Assembly: GCF_014207985.1 (NCBI RefSeq) | Contig: NZ_JACHMI010000001.1 | Span: 8,353,001 to 8,417,000, forward strand | Length of the DNA: 64,000 nt | Reading direction: 5' to 3' | From: Nonomuraea rubra | Lineage (GTDB): Bacteria > Actinomycetota > Actinomycetes > Streptosporangiales > Streptosporangiaceae | Part shown: in pieces, positions 47,505 to 58,458 of the stretch | Numbering within the stretch: the first letter of the stretch is position 1 | Layout: each line of letters starts with the position of its first letter | The notes under the pieces: generated by a model | Seen by the model: only the letters and a program-made list of their open reading frames with translations | What the model was told of the DNA's origin: nothing | Database searches by the model: none | Made by a program: the position numbers and the translations under genes

Positions 47505-48783
47505 ACCAGCTTCCCTTCGAGAACGGTCGGCCTGCCGCGCAGGAACGTGGCCACTACCCTGCCGGGCAGCGTCATCCCCTCGTACGGGGTGTTCCGGCTC
47601 TTGGAGGCGAAGGCGGACGGGTCCACCTTCGTCCGCACGGACGGGTCGTACAGCGTGATGTTGGCCGGGGCGCCCACTTCCAGCGGCTGCCCCTGGCCGC
47701 CGAGCCGCCCGATGCGGGCGGGCACGACGGACATGCGCTGGGCGACGCCCGCCCAGTCGAGCAGGCCGGTCTCGACCATGGCCTCCTGGACCACGCTGAG
47801 CGCGGTCTCCAGGCCGACCATGCCCATGGCCGCGGCCGACCACTCGGTCTCCTTGTCCTCGACCGGGTGGGGCGCGTGGTCGGTGGCCACGATGTCGATC
47901 GTGCCGTCGGCCAGGGCGGCGCGCAGCGCCTCGACGTCCGCGCGGGTGCGCAGCGGCGGGTTGACCTTGTAGATCGGGTTGTAGGCGCCCACCGGCGACT
48001 CCTCCACGAGGTCGTCGGTGAGGAGCAGGTGGTGGGGGGTCACCTCGGCGGTGATGTTCCAGCCCTTGGACTTGGCCCAGCGGATGATCTCGACAGAGCC
48101 GGCCGTGGAGACGTGGCAGATGTGCAGCCGGGAGCCGACGTGGGCGGCCAGGAGGCAGTCGCGGGCGATGATCGCCTCCTCCGCGACCGCGGGCCAGCCG
48201 GTCAGGCCGAGCCTGCCGGAGATGACGCCCTCGTTCATCTGGGCGCCGGCGGTGAGCCTGGGCTCCTGGGCGTGCTGGGCGATGACGCCGTCGAACGCCT
48301 TGACGTACTCCAGGGCGCGGCGCATCAGCACCGCGTCGTCCACGCACTTGCCGTCGTCGGAGAAGACGCGCACGCGGGCGGCCGAGTCGGCCATCGCGCC
48401 CAGCTCGGCGAGCTGCCTGCCCTCCAGCCCGACGGTGACGGCGCCGACCGGGTGCACGTCGCAGTGGGCGAACTCGCGGCCCAGCCGCCACACCTGCTCG
48501 ACCACGCCGGCGGTGTCGGCGACGGGCGAGGTGTTGGCCATGGCGTGCACGGCGGTGTAGCCGCCGCGGGCGGCCGACTGGGTGCCGGTCTGCACGGTCT
48601 CGGCGTCCTCGCGGCCGGGCTCGCGCAGGTGCGTGTGCAGGTCCACGAGGCCGGGCAGCGCGATCGCGCCCGCGCCGTCGAGCGTGTCGTCGCCTGCCAG
48701 GCCGGGCCCGATCTCGGCGATCGCGCCGTTCTCGACCCGGATGTCGGCGGGCTCCGCGCCCAGGATCCTCACGTTGCGAATGA

Positions 48784-48787
<4 letters not shown>
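47501..48787 (-). CDS. pyrC: Dihydroorotase
   Basis: A 428-residue class I dihydroorotase with metal ligands in [22 protein letters not shown] and [14 protein letters not shown]. It cyclises carbamoyl aspartate. The start ATG overlaps the pyrB stop (ATGA). Confidence 0.96.
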
Positions 48788-50530
<1,743 letters not shown>

Positions 50531-51775
50531 ATGACGTTCCATGTCGATTCCGAGGTAGGGCACCTGCGGCAGGTCCTGCTGCACAAGCCCGACCTGGCGC
50601 TGAAGCGGCTGACCCCCACCAGCAAGGACGCGTTCCTCTTCGACGACGTGCTCTGGGTGCAGCGGGCGATCGAGGAGCACGAGGAGTTCCAGCAGGTGCT
50701 GACGGACCGCGGCATCCGCGTGCACCTGCTGGCGGACCTGCTCAGGGAGACCGTCGACATCCCGGAGGCCCGCAAGCACATCCTCGACGCGGTCATCGAC
50801 GAGCGCTGGCTCGGCCCGGTCGCCATCGACGACATCCGCAACACGCTCGACGGGATGGACTCCGCCACCCTGCAGGTCTACCTGACCGGCGGCATCACCA
50901 AGCGCGAGCTGGTCTCGATGGGCTGCGACCCCAAGGCGGTGACCTTCCACGCCACCGGCGAGGACGACTTCATCCTGCCGCCGCTGCCGAACCACCTGTT
51001 CACGCGGGACACCTCGTGCTGGATCTACGACGGCGTGTCGATCAACGCGATGAAGAAGAAGGCCCGCATGCGGGAGACGGTCAACATGGAGGCCGTCTAC
51101 ATGTACCACCCGACGTTCGCCAGCGGCTTCGGCAGGCCGGGGCAGGGCGGGTACCACTGCTGGATGCCCGGCCAGTCGGTGGCCCCCGCCACCATGGAGG
51201 GCGGCGACGTGCTGGTCATCGGGCGCGGCGCGGTGCTGGTCGGGATGAGCGAGCGCACCCAGCCGCAGGCCGTCGAGATGCTGGCGCAGCGGCTGTTCAG
51301 CGCCGGGTCCGCGCGGCGGATCGTGGCGCTCGACATGCCGAAGGCGCGGGCGTTCATGCATCTCGACACGGTGATGACCATGCTCGACGTGGGCGTGTTC
51401 ACCAAGTACGCCGGCCTGGGCATGCTGCCGGCGTACACGATCGAGCCGGGCGAGACGTCCAAGGAGCTCAAGGTCACCGACCACCCGCCCGAGGACATGC
51501 ACAAGGCCATCGCGCACGCACTCGACCTGCCCGACATCAAGGTCCTGACTCCCACCCAGGACGTCTACGCCGCCGAGCGGGAGCAGTGGGACGACGGCTG
51601 CAACGGGCTGGCGCTGGAGCCCGGCGTGGTCGTGGCCTACGAGCGCAACGCGACCACCAACAACTACCTGCGCGACAACGGCATCGAGGTGATCACGATC
51701 AGGGGCAGCGAGCTCGGCAGGGGGCGCGGCGGGCCGCGGTGCATGAGCTGCCCGCTGGAGCGCGACGCCGTCTAG
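50531..51775 (+). CDS. arcA: Arginine deiminase
   Basis: A 414-residue ADI with [19 protein letters not shown], the substrate loops NHLFTRDTS and [16 protein letters not shown], the catalytic His in [11 protein letters not shown] and the nucleophile Cys404 in [12 protein letters not shown]. It converts arginine to citrulline and ammonia. It heads arcA-arcB-arcC-permease-Usp. Confidence 0.96.
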   Translation: MTFHVDSEVGHLRQVLLHKPDLALKRLTPTSKDAFLFDDVLWVQRAIEEHEEFQQVLTDRGIRVHLLADLLRETVDIPEARKHILDAVIDERWLGPVAIDDIRNTLDGMDSATLQVYLTGGITKRELVSMGCDPKAVTFHATGEDDFILPPLPNHLFTRDTSCWIYDGVSINAMKKKARMRETVNMEAVYMYHPTFASGFGRPGQGGYHCWMPGQSVAPATMEGGDVLVIGRGAVLVGMSERTQPQAVEMLAQRLFSAGSARRIVALDMPKARAFMHLDTVMTMLDVGVFTKYAGLGMLPAYTIEPGETSKELKVTDHPPEDMHKAIAHALDLPDIKVLTPTQDVYAAEREQWDDGCNGLALEPGVVVAYERNATTNNYLRDNGIEVITIRGSELGRGRGGPRCMSCPLERDAV

Positions 51776-51786
51776 GGGGACGACAC

Positions 51787-52791
51787 ATGGCGGTGGACCT
51801 GCGGGGCCGCAGCTTTCTCAAGGAGCTGGACTTCACCCAGGAGGAGTTCGGCTTCCTGCTGCGGCTGTCGGCGGAGCTGAAGGCCGCCAGGCACGCCGGG
51901 GCCGAGCGGCAGCGGCTGCGGGGCAGGAACCTCGCGCTGATCTTCGAGAAGACCTCCACGCGGACGCGCTGCGCGTTCGAGGTGGCCGCCCGCGACCAGG
52001 GCGCGCACGTCACGTGCCTGGACCCGGCCGGCGCCCAGCTCGGGCACAAGGAGTCGGTCGGCGACACCGCGCGGGTGCTGGGCCGGATGTTCGACGGCAT
52101 CGAGTACCGCGGCTCCAGGCAGGCCCACGCCGAGGAGCTGGCGGCCCTGTCGGGGGTGCCCGTGTGGAACGGGCTGACCGACGAGTGGCATCCCACGCAG
52201 ACGCTGGCCGACATGCTGACCATGCGCGAGCACAGCGACCGCCCGCTGCGCGAGGTGTCGTTCGCCTACCTGGGCGACGCGCGCAACAACATGGGGCACT
52301 CGCTGCTGGTCACGGGGGCGCTGCTCGGCATGGACGTACGCCTGGTCGCGCCCAGGGCCCTGTGGCCCGATCCGGAGCTGGCCGCCGGGCCGGCCGAGAA
52401 GCTGGCGGCCGGCACCGGGGCCAGGATCACCGTCACCGACGACCTGGGCAAGGGCGTCAGGGGCGTGGACTTCCTCTACACCGACGTGTGGGTGTCGATG
52501 GGCGAGCCGGCCGAGATGTGGCAGGAGCGGATCAAGCTGCTGCTGCCGTACCAGGTGAACGACGCGGTGGTCCGGGCCACCGGCAACCCTTCGGTGCGGT
52601 TCATGCACTGCCTGCCCGCCTTCCACAACAGGGAGACCGAGGTCGGGCGCGACCTCTACGACAAGACCGGGCTCGACGCGCTGGAGGTGACCGAGAGCGT
52701 CTTCGAGTCGCCGCGCTCGATCGTCTTCGAGCAGGCCGGGAACCGGCTGCACACCATCAAGGCCGTCATGGTCGCGACGCTGGGAGACTGA
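51787..52791 (+). CDS. arcB: Ornithine carbamoyltransferase, catabolic
   Basis: The 334 residues have [50 protein letters not shown] and the ornithine-binding [16 protein letters not shown]. Its place between arcA and arcC makes it the catabolic enzyme that splits citrulline to ornithine and carbamoyl phosphate. The ATG at 51787 has GGGGG ten bases upstream. An anabolic argF would normally lie in an arg operon, which is not in this window. Confidence 0.94.
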   Translation: MAVDLRGRSFLKELDFTQEEFGFLLRLSAELKAARHAGAERQRLRGRNLALIFEKTSTRTRCAFEVAARDQGAHVTCLDPAGAQLGHKESVGDTARVLGRMFDGIEYRGSRQAHAEELAALSGVPVWNGLTDEWHPTQTLADMLTMREHSDRPLREVSFAYLGDARNNMGHSLLVTGALLGMDVRLVAPRALWPDPELAAGPAEKLAAGTGARITVTDDLGKGVRGVDFLYTDVWVSMGEPAEMWQERIKLLLPYQVNDAVVRATGNPSVRFMHCLPAFHNRETEVGRDLYDKTGLDALEVTESVFESPRSIVFEQAGNRLHTIKAVMVATLGD

Positions 52792-52792
52792 C

Positions 52793-53728
52793 ATGCGGGT
52801 CATCGTGGCGCTGGGCGGCAACGCGGTGCTGCGGCGCGGGCAGCGGCCCGACGCGGACGTACAGCTCGCCAACGTGCGCGCGGCCGCCAGGGCGCTCGCC
52901 AGGCTGGCGGCCGAGCACGAGCTGGTCATCACCCACGGCAACGGCCCGCAGGTGGGCCTGCTGGCCATGCAGAGCGCCGCCGACCCCGAGCTGAGCGGGC
53001 CGTACCCGTTCGACGCGCTCGGCGCGCAGACGCAGGGCCTGATCGGCTACTGGATGCAGCAGGCCCTGCAGAACGCGCTGCCCGGCAGGCAGGTGCTGGC
53101 CATGGTGACGCAGACGCTGGTGTCGGCGGTCGACCCGGCCTTCGCGGAGCCGGCGAAGTTCGTCGGCCAGGTCTACGAGCAGGAGGAGGCCGAGAAGCTG
53201 GCCGCCGAGCACGGCTGGACGGTGCGGCAGGACGGCCGGCTCTGGCGGCGGGTCGTGCCGTCACCGGCCCCGCAGCGCGTGGTCGAGACCCGGCTGATCC
53301 GGCGGATGGTGGGCGAGGGCGTGATCGTGGTGTGCGCGGGCGGCGGCGGGGTCCCCGTCGTACGCGACGAGCGCGGCCGGCTGACCGGCGTGGAGGGCGT
53401 GGTCGACAAGGACCTCACCACCGCGATGCTGGCCGAGGCGCTGGACTGCGACGCGTTCCTCAGCCTCACCGACGTGCCGCGCGTCATGCGGGCCTTCGGC
53501 ACGCCGCACCAGAGCGAGATCGGCCACACCACCCCGCACGAGCTGCGCGCGCTCGACTTCCCCGCCGGGTCGATGGGGCCGAAGGTGGAGGCGGTCTGCA
53601 GGTTCGTGGAGACGACCGGCGACATGGCGGCCATCGGCAGGCTGGAGGACGCCGAGCGCATACTCGGCGGCACGGCGGGCACCATCGTCACACCCAACGG
53701 CCGGTGGCCGCTGACGAGCACGTTGTAG
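52793..53728 (+). CDS. arcC: Carbamate kinase
   Basis: A 311-residue carbamate kinase: VALGGNAVLRRGQRPD, VITHGNGPQVGLLAMQ, VCAGGGGVPVVRDERG and VDKDLTTAMLAEALDCD. It makes ATP from carbamoyl phosphate, the energy-yielding step of the pathway. It starts 1 bp after arcB. Confidence 0.96.
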   Translation: MRVIVALGGNAVLRRGQRPDADVQLANVRAAARALARLAAEHELVITHGNGPQVGLLAMQSAADPELSGPYPFDALGAQTQGLIGYWMQQALQNALPGRQVLAMVTQTLVSAVDPAFAEPAKFVGQVYEQEEAEKLAAEHGWTVRQDGRLWRRVVPSPAPQRVVETRLIRRMVGEGVIVVCAGGGGVPVVRDERGRLTGVEGVVDKDLTTAMLAEALDCDAFLSLTDVPRVMRAFGTPHQSEIGHTTPHELRALDFPAGSMGPKVEAVCRFVETTGDMAAIGRLEDAERILGGTAGTIVTPNGRWPLTSTL

Positions 53729-53738
53729 GGGGTGTCCG

Positions 53739-55160
53739 ATGACGCTGGCCCGGCGGCTCCTCCGGACCAAGCCCACCGAGCGCATCGTGGCCGAGGGCGG
53801 TCACGGCGAGGGCGGCGAGCTGCGGCGCACGATGTCGCTGTGGCAGCTCACGCTGTTCAGCGTCGGCGCGACGCTGGGCACCGGGATCTTCGTGATCCTC
53901 GGGCAGGCGGTGCCCAAGGCGGGGCCCGCGGTGGTGATGGCGTTCGTGCTGGCGGCGGTCACGGCGCTGTTCTCCGCGCTGTCGTACGCCGAGCTGGCCG
54001 GCACGATCCCGGTGTCCGGCTCGTCCTACTCCTACGCGTACGCGACGCTGGGCGAGCTCGTGGCCTGGATCTGCGGCTGGTGCCTGATGCTGGAGTACGC
54101 CGTCTCCGTGGCGGCCGTGGCCGTCGGCTGGGGCGAGTACCTGAACTCGTTCCTGCGCGCGCTGTTCGGCTTCACGCTGCCCGAGGCCATCACCCGCTCC
54201 CCCGGCCAGGACGGCGGCGTGGTGAACGTCACCGCCATCGTCATCGTCCTGCTGGCCACGTGGCTGCTGCTGTACGGGGCCTCCGAGAGCGCCAGGGCGA
54301 ACGCCTTCTTCGTGCTCATCAAGATCGCGGTGCTGCTGTTCTTCTGCGTGGTGACGTTCACGGCCTTCCGGTCGGGGAACCTCGCGCCGTTCGCCCCCAT
54401 GGGCGTGGCCGGCATCACGGCCGCGGCCTCGCAGGTCTTCTTCTCCTACATCGGCTTCGACGCCGCCTCCACCGCCGGTGAGGAGGCCAGGAACCCCAAG
54501 CGGGACCTGCCGCTGGCGATCATCCTGTCGCTGGCCATCGTGACGGCCGTCTACGTGCTCGTGGCGCTGGCCGCCGTCGGCGCGATGCCGTGGACCGCGT
54601 TCGACCCCGGCCGTACCGAGGCGAGCCTGTCGTACATCGCGGACCTGGCCGTGGGCGCCACCTGGCCCGGCCTGATCGTCTCCTTCGGCGCGGTCGTCGC
54701 CATCGCCAGTGTCGTGCTCACGGTCATCTACGGGCAGACCCGCATCCTGTTCGCGATGTCCCGCGACGGGCTCATCCCCCGCGTCTTCCAGAGGGTCAAC
54801 CCCCGCCGGCAGGTGCCGATCGCCAACACCCTCATCGTGGCCGCGTTCATCTCCGTGCTGGCCGGGCTGGTGCCGCTCGGGCAGCTCGCCGAGGCGACCA
54901 GCATCGGCACGCTGTTCGCCTTCGCCATCGTCAACGTCGGCGTGCTCGTGCTGCGCTACCGCAGCCCCGAGCTGCCGCGCGGCTTCCGCACGCCGCTGTT
55001 CCCCGTCACGCCGGTGCTGGGCGCGATCATGTGCGTCGTGGTCATGGCGGGGCTGGCCGGGGTGACCTGGCTGGCGTTCGGGCTGTGGATGCTCGCGGGG
55101 CTGATCTGTTACTTCCTGTACGGCTATGGCCATTCGCGGCTGAATGCCGAGGTGCGCTGA
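53739..55160 (+). CDS. APC-superfamily amino acid permease (cationic type)
   Basis: A 473-residue transporter with 12 or so membrane helices. The signature FSVGATLGTGIFVILGQAVP and the SSYSYAYATLGELVAW segment resemble the cationic amino acid transporter branch (YhdG/CAT-like), not the ArcD antiporter. Context suggests arginine uptake or arginine/ornithine exchange. It follows arcC by 10 bp. Confidence 0.87.
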   Translation: MTLARRLLRTKPTERIVAEGGHGEGGELRRTMSLWQLTLFSVGATLGTGIFVILGQAVPKAGPAVVMAFVLAAVTALFSALSYAELAGTIPVSGSSYSYAYATLGELVAWICGWCLMLEYAVSVAAVAVGWGEYLNSFLRALFGFTLPEAITRSPGQDGGVVNVTAIVIVLLATWLLLYGASESARANAFFVLIKIAVLLFFCVVTFTAFRSGNLAPFAPMGVAGITAAASQVFFSYIGFDAASTAGEEARNPKRDLPLAIILSLAIVTAVYVLVALAAVGAMPWTAFDPGRTEASLSYIADLAVGATWPGLIVSFGAVVAIASVVLTVIYGQTRILFAMSRDGLIPRVFQRVNPRRQVPIANTLIVAAFISVLAGLVPLGQLAEATSIGTLFAFAIVNVGVLVLRYRSPELPRGFRTPLFPVTPVLGAIMCVVVMAGLAGVTWLAFGLWMLAGLICYFLYGYGHSRLNAEVR

Positions 55161-56084
55161 ATGAGGCTCGACGACGTGCTGGCCGGATACGTTCCCGGGT
55201 CCCGGGGGCGGGACGGGCTGGCGCTGGCCGTACTGCTGGCGGGGCAGGCGCACGCGCGGCTGACGGTGGCGACCGTGCAGCCGCCCGCCCGCTCCACCCC
55301 CGGCCCCGCCAGGGCCGAGGAGAGCGCCTGGCGCGCCTACCTGCGCGAGCAGGCCGACGCCACGCTCGCCCAGGCCCGTGACCTGATAGCCGAACACGCC
55401 GGACCGGCGGCCGAGTCTGCTGGGGCGACCCGCGGAGAGGTTGAATATCTCGCGCACTCCCACAGGGGCAGCGGGCGCGGGCTGGTGGAGCTGGCGCGCA
55501 GGCGTGGCGCGGACGTCGTGGTGATCGGCTCGGCACCAGGGGGCGGCAGGGGGCGCATCTCGGTGGGCAGCACGGCCGACCAGCTCCTGCACTCGTCCTC
55601 CGTCCCCGTCCTGCTCGCCCCGCGCGGCTACGGCGACGGGCCGCCGGCCGCCATCGACCGCCTCACCGTCGCCTACCGCCGCGGCCCCGGCTGCGACGCG
55701 GCGGTCACGGACGCGGCGCGGACGGCCGCGACGCTCGGCGTGCCGCTGCGCCTGGTCACGCTGGTGATCAGCAGCGGCAGGCGGGCGAGGATCGAGGAGG
55801 AGATGCTCGTACGCCTGCGCGACCAGGCGGCGGCCGACCTCCACGCGGCGGTGCGGGGCCGGCGACCGGCGAGACGTGCCGGTGGGCGGCCCGTCGAGGT
55901 CGAGGTGCTGGAGGGCCGCAACGTGGCCCAGGCACTCGGGACGACCTCGTGGCTGCCCGGCGAGATGATCATATGCGCTTCCAGCGACACCGGGCCACTC
56001 AGGCGGGTCTTCCTCGGGGACACCTCGATCAAGATCGTCCGGGCCTCGACCTGCCCTGTCATGATTCTCACTCGAGAGCCCTGA
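55161..56084 (+). CDS. Universal stress protein, two Usp domains
   Basis: The 307 residues comprise two UspA-like domains. The first keeps an ATP-binding pattern (VVIGSAPGGGRGRISVGSTA, GxxGxG then GS); the second, after about residue 160, is more diverged. It starts immediately after the permease stop, so it is in the arc operon. Usp proteins often accompany hypoxia- or dormancy-related operons in actinobacteria. Confidence 0.88.
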   Translation: MRLDDVLAGYVPGSRGRDGLALAVLLAGQAHARLTVATVQPPARSTPGPARAEESAWRAYLREQADATLAQARDLIAEHAGPAAESAGATRGEVEYLAHSHRGSGRGLVELARRRGADVVVIGSAPGGGRGRISVGSTADQLLHSSSVPVLLAPRGYGDGPPAAIDRLTVAYRRGPGCDAAVTDAARTAATLGVPLRLVTLVISSGRRARIEEEMLVRLRDQAAADLHAAVRGRRPARRAGGRPVEVEVLEGRNVAQALGTTSWLPGEMIICASSDTGPLRRVFLGDTSIKIVRASTCPVMILTREP

Positions 56085-56385
56085 CCGCCGGAATTTCTCG
56101 TCAAAACCTGACGAAGTCATCGTTGCCAGTGGGACATGAGGGGCGATTGTGGCGATCCCTACCGGATCGGATTCGGCATCTTTTTTCCAATCAGCTTGAC
56201 CTTAGGCGTCCACCCCTTTACCGTCACTGTGCGTAACCACACCGCGCGGCGTTATGGGGTAAACCCAGAGCCATGGCTACCGATGGTGCCGACCCAGGCA
56301 CCAGACCCCCCGGTGGCCCGGGCATACGCCGCAAGGGAGCACAATCTACTGAGAGCGATACATACGAGAGCCGGGGGGCCACACG
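56085..56385. other. 301-bp region between usp and bldD
   Basis: It holds the bldD promoter. AT-richer sequence (56085-56240) is followed by a leader ending in GGGGGG six bases before the bldD ATG. TCACTGTGCGTAA at 56224-56236 resembles a BldD box. No gene is seen. Confidence 0.4.
56224..56236 (+). promoter_or_regulatory. Candidate BldD operator (autoregulation)
   Basis: TCACTGTGCGTAA matches the BldD consensus TNACNCNGNGTNA at all fixed positions except one (C to G at position 6). It lies about 150 bp before the bldD start. BldD represses its own gene in Streptomyces. Confidence 0.4.
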
Positions 56386-56880
56386 ATGCCGTCTGAGTAC
56401 GCAAAGTCGCTGGGTGCACGACTCCGCGCCATCCGCACCCAGCAGGGCCTGTCCCTGCATGGAGTCGAAGAGAAGTCGCGTGGCAGGTGGAAAGCCGTAG
56501 TCGTTGGCTCCTATGAGCGTGGCGACCGAGCGGTGACCGTGCAGAAGCTTGCCGAGCTTGCCGACTTCTACGGGGTGCCCGTATCCGAGCTGCTGCCGGG
56601 CGGAGCCGCCCCCAGCCCGCTCGGGCCGACGCCCAAGCTTGTGATCGACCTGGAGCGGCTCGCGACCCTGCCGAAGGAGAAGGCCGGCGCCCTGGCCAGG
56701 TACGCCGCCACCATCCAGAGCCAGCGTGGCGACTACAACGGCAAGGTGCTGTCGATCCGCCAGGAGGACCTGCGCTCCCTGGCGGTGATCTACGACAAGT
56801 CGCCGAGCGAGCTGACCGAGGAGCTCATCAGCTGGGGCGTCCTCGACGCCGAGGCCCGCCGGGCCGTGGAGTCGTTCTGA
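56386..56880 (+). CDS. bldD: Developmental regulator BldD
   Basis: A 164-residue BldD. The N-terminal XRE domain (SLGARLRAIRTQQGLSLHGV, VGSYERGDRAV) is followed by the c-di-GMP-binding C-terminal domain. The binding signature RGD-x8-RQDD reads RGDYNGKVLSIRQED here: the RGD is exact and the second part has Glu for the first Asp. BldD with c-di-GMP represses sporulation genes. Proximity to pyrR is conserved in Streptomyces, but the arc operon separates them here. Confidence 0.95.
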   Translation: MPSEYAKSLGARLRAIRTQQGLSLHGVEEKSRGRWKAVVVGSYERGDRAVTVQKLAELADFYGVPVSELLPGGAAPSPLGPTPKLVIDLERLATLPKEKAGALARYAATIQSQRGDYNGKVLSIRQEDLRSLAVIYDKSPSELTEELISWGVLDAEARRAVESF

Positions 56881-56902
56881 CGTCCTGAGGTCGTCCGGGT
56901 CC

Positions 56903-56935
56903 CGGGGCTTCGCGGCCCCGAGGCCGTGGTTTTTT
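56903..56935 (+). terminator. bldD terminator
   Basis: CGGGGC and GCCCCG form a stem with a TTCGCG loop, followed after AGGCCGTGG by six T bases. It lies 23 bp past the bldD stop. Confidence 0.75.
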
Positions 56936-57351
56936 GGTCGCCCGCTCCAACCGAGGGCTCGCCGCACTCCGGCGAGCCCATCGGCATGTCCACCCGCGTC
57001 ACACCCGGGGCCGCCAGGCGGGTGACACCCAAGGCCACCTGCAGCGACGTCGAGTGGCAGCGCGCAGGCGGGACCAGGTCGCGGCGCAACGTCGGCGTCG
57101 GATGGCGGCACAGAAGCCTCGCACCACGAACAAGCCACCGAACCGCACCACGTGCCGGGCAAGGCGAGGTCGAACAGGACGCGCGCGTCGACCGCGCTGC
57201 GGCGTCCGACCGGCGCGGCCCATCGTCCGAGCAGTGCGCGACCCGGCGCGGGTCAGGGCGCGTCGTGACCCGACCGCCGGCACAGGGACGCAAGGCGGCA
57301 ACCCCTCCGCAGCCCCTCACCGGCCGCGGGATCACCTCCGAAGGGTGGCCG
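56936..57351. other. 416-bp region with no supportable gene
   Basis: Open frames exist on both strands, but all translate to Arg/Pro/Thr-rich sequence without domain features and without ribosome-binding sites. It could be decayed sequence. I see no repeats, terminator or RNA gene beyond the bldD terminator. Confidence 0.45.
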
Positions 57352-57798
57352 TCACCCCGCCAGTGGCACGTCCACCGGCAGTTGCGGCTGGCTAGGGACC
57401 CCGAGGATGCCCTCGACGGTCGAGACGAACGTCTCCGCCTCCGCCAGGATCTCGTCCGCGTCCGCCGCGCTGATCCGGCGCACCATCCCCGCCTCGGCGG
57501 CGGCGCGCTTGGCGGCGGTCATCGCGAAGTAGGCCGCCCACTGCGCCAGCTCGGGCTCGGCCTCGGGCAGCAGGTCCCAGGCGCTGCGGAGCCGCCGGCG
57601 GCGGCCCTCCGTGGGGCGGGGGTGGGCGGCGAGGATCGCCGCTGCCGCTCGCAGGGCCGCCAGGTGGGCGGCCACGTATCGGGATGCCGGGGTGCGAGCG
57701 CCGGTCGCCTCCGCCAGGCACGAACGTGAATCGGTCAGGTGTGCCCGAACCGCAGGCGACAGCCGGGGCCCGGGCGTGTCTCTAGGCCGTGGTGCCAT
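57352..57798 (-). CDS. SAV_6107-type HEPN domain protein
   Basis: A 148-residue helical protein of the SAV_6107 HEPN family, recognisable from ASRYVAAHLAALRAAAAILA, SAWDLLPEAEPELAQWAAYF and AAKRAAAEAG. R40-x4-H45 (RYVAAH) fits the R-x4-6-H RNase motif of active HEPN proteins. The ATG at 57798 has GGAGG eight bases upstream. Two LexA-type boxes lie about 270 and 310 bp upstream on the coding-strand side, over the start of a short preceding frame. Many HEPN proteins are RNases in defence or toxin systems; the role here is not known. Confidence 0.85.
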   Translation of the reverse strand: MAPRPRDTPGPRLSPAVRAHLTDSRSCLAEATGARTPASRYVAAHLAALRAAAAILAAHPRPTEGRRRRLRSAWDLLPEAEPELAQWAAYFAMTAAKRAAAEAGMVRRISAADADEILAEAETFVSTVEGILGVPSQPQLPVDVPLAG

Positions 57799-58073
57799 CT
57801 TGCGCGCCTCCTCTGGAGTCGTGGGCGGCGTCCGGCTTCTGCGCCGATGGAGCCAACAATCGCAGACGCCACCGACATTTCCGCCGGGCAGGCCGGACGA
57901 GGAGCTTCCCCTCTCCCCGTCCGGCCAGGACACGCCCACTCGTCTCCGCCGACGACGAGGACGCACCCTTCGCCCGGGAACCTGGCCACGGGGCTCGCTT
58001 GGGGAAGCGAACGGCCCGCGACCAGGTCCTGGTGACGTTGAGCCGCGAGCCTCGCCGTCACTAGGTCGAACAT
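57735..58073 (-). CDS. Possible small SOS-box-associated frame before the HEPN gene
   Basis: The 112-residue frame starts at an ATG that lies inside the first LexA-type box (MFDLVTARLAAQRHQDLVAG). The first 45 or so codons show the high third-position GC of real genes here; the rest does not, and the frame overlaps the HEPN start by 64 bp in another phase. It could be a short LexA-regulated protein, a gene broken by a frameshift, or chance. No ribosome-binding site is visible, which would require leaderless translation. Confidence 0.35.
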   Translation of the reverse strand: MFDLVTARLAAQRHQDLVAGRSLPQASPVARFPGEGCVLVVGGDEWACPGRTGRGEAPRPACPAEMSVASAIVGSIGAEAGRRPRLQRRRARWHHGLETRPGPGCRLRFGHT

Positions 58074-58081
58074 AATTTCGA
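58066..58081. promoter_or_regulatory. LexA/SOS-type box 1
   Basis: TCGAACATAATTTCGA matches the mycobacterial/actinobacterial LexA consensus TCGAAC-N4-GTTCGA with one mismatch (G to T). It overlaps the ATG of the small minus-strand frame. Confidence 0.6.
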
Positions 58082-58105
58082 TCACGCCCCGTTGTCAACC
58101 GATCC

Positions 58106-58121
58106 ACGAACATAGGTTCGA
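58106..58121. promoter_or_regulatory. LexA/SOS-type box 2
   Basis: ACGAACATAGGTTCGA contains the exact 14-base core CGAAC-N4-GTTCG and differs from the 16-base consensus only at the outer base. It lies 40 bp (start to start) from box 1. Confidence 0.7.
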
Positions 58122-58260
58122 TGACCATGAAGTGAAAGGAACGACACGCGGCGGAAGCCGTCCGGTTCGAGGCGGCGCAGACGAAAGAGCCGCCGCCGCG
58201 GTTCGGATGCGGCGACGGCGGGATGGTGCTGTCAGGGCAGTGTCAAGGCGCGGGCCCGCG

Positions 58261-58452
58261 TCAGGAGACCGAGATCGCCCCGGACGGGCAGAGGGTCACG
58301 GCCCGGCGCACGGCCTCCTCCAGCTCCTGCGGCGGTTCGTCCTGCAGCAGGACGACAGTGCCTTCGTCCTCGCTCTGGTCGAACACCTTCGGCACCGTCA
58401 GCGCGCACATGCCCGCACCGATGCACACCGTCGTATCTGCCTTGATTTCCAT
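58261..58452 (-). CDS. [3Fe-4S]/[4Fe-4S] ferredoxin, P450 partner
   Basis: A 63-residue ferredoxin with one cluster: CIGAGMC (Cys10, Cys16) and CPSGAI (Cys55). The middle position of the first motif is Ala/Gly rather than Cys, which in this family gives a [3Fe-4S] cluster. It lies 6 bp after the P450 gene on the same strand and should deliver electrons to it. No ferredoxin reductase is nearby. Confidence 0.93.
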   Translation of the reverse strand: MEIKADTTVCIGAGMCALTVPKVFDQSEDEGTVVLLQDEPPQELEEAVRRAVTLCPSGAISVS

Positions 58453-58458
58453 CGCGAC

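Noticed and set aside
56926..57729. Overlapping plus-strand frames after bldD
   Set aside because: Arg/Thr/Pro-rich, no domain, and they cross the HEPN gene and the bldD terminator.
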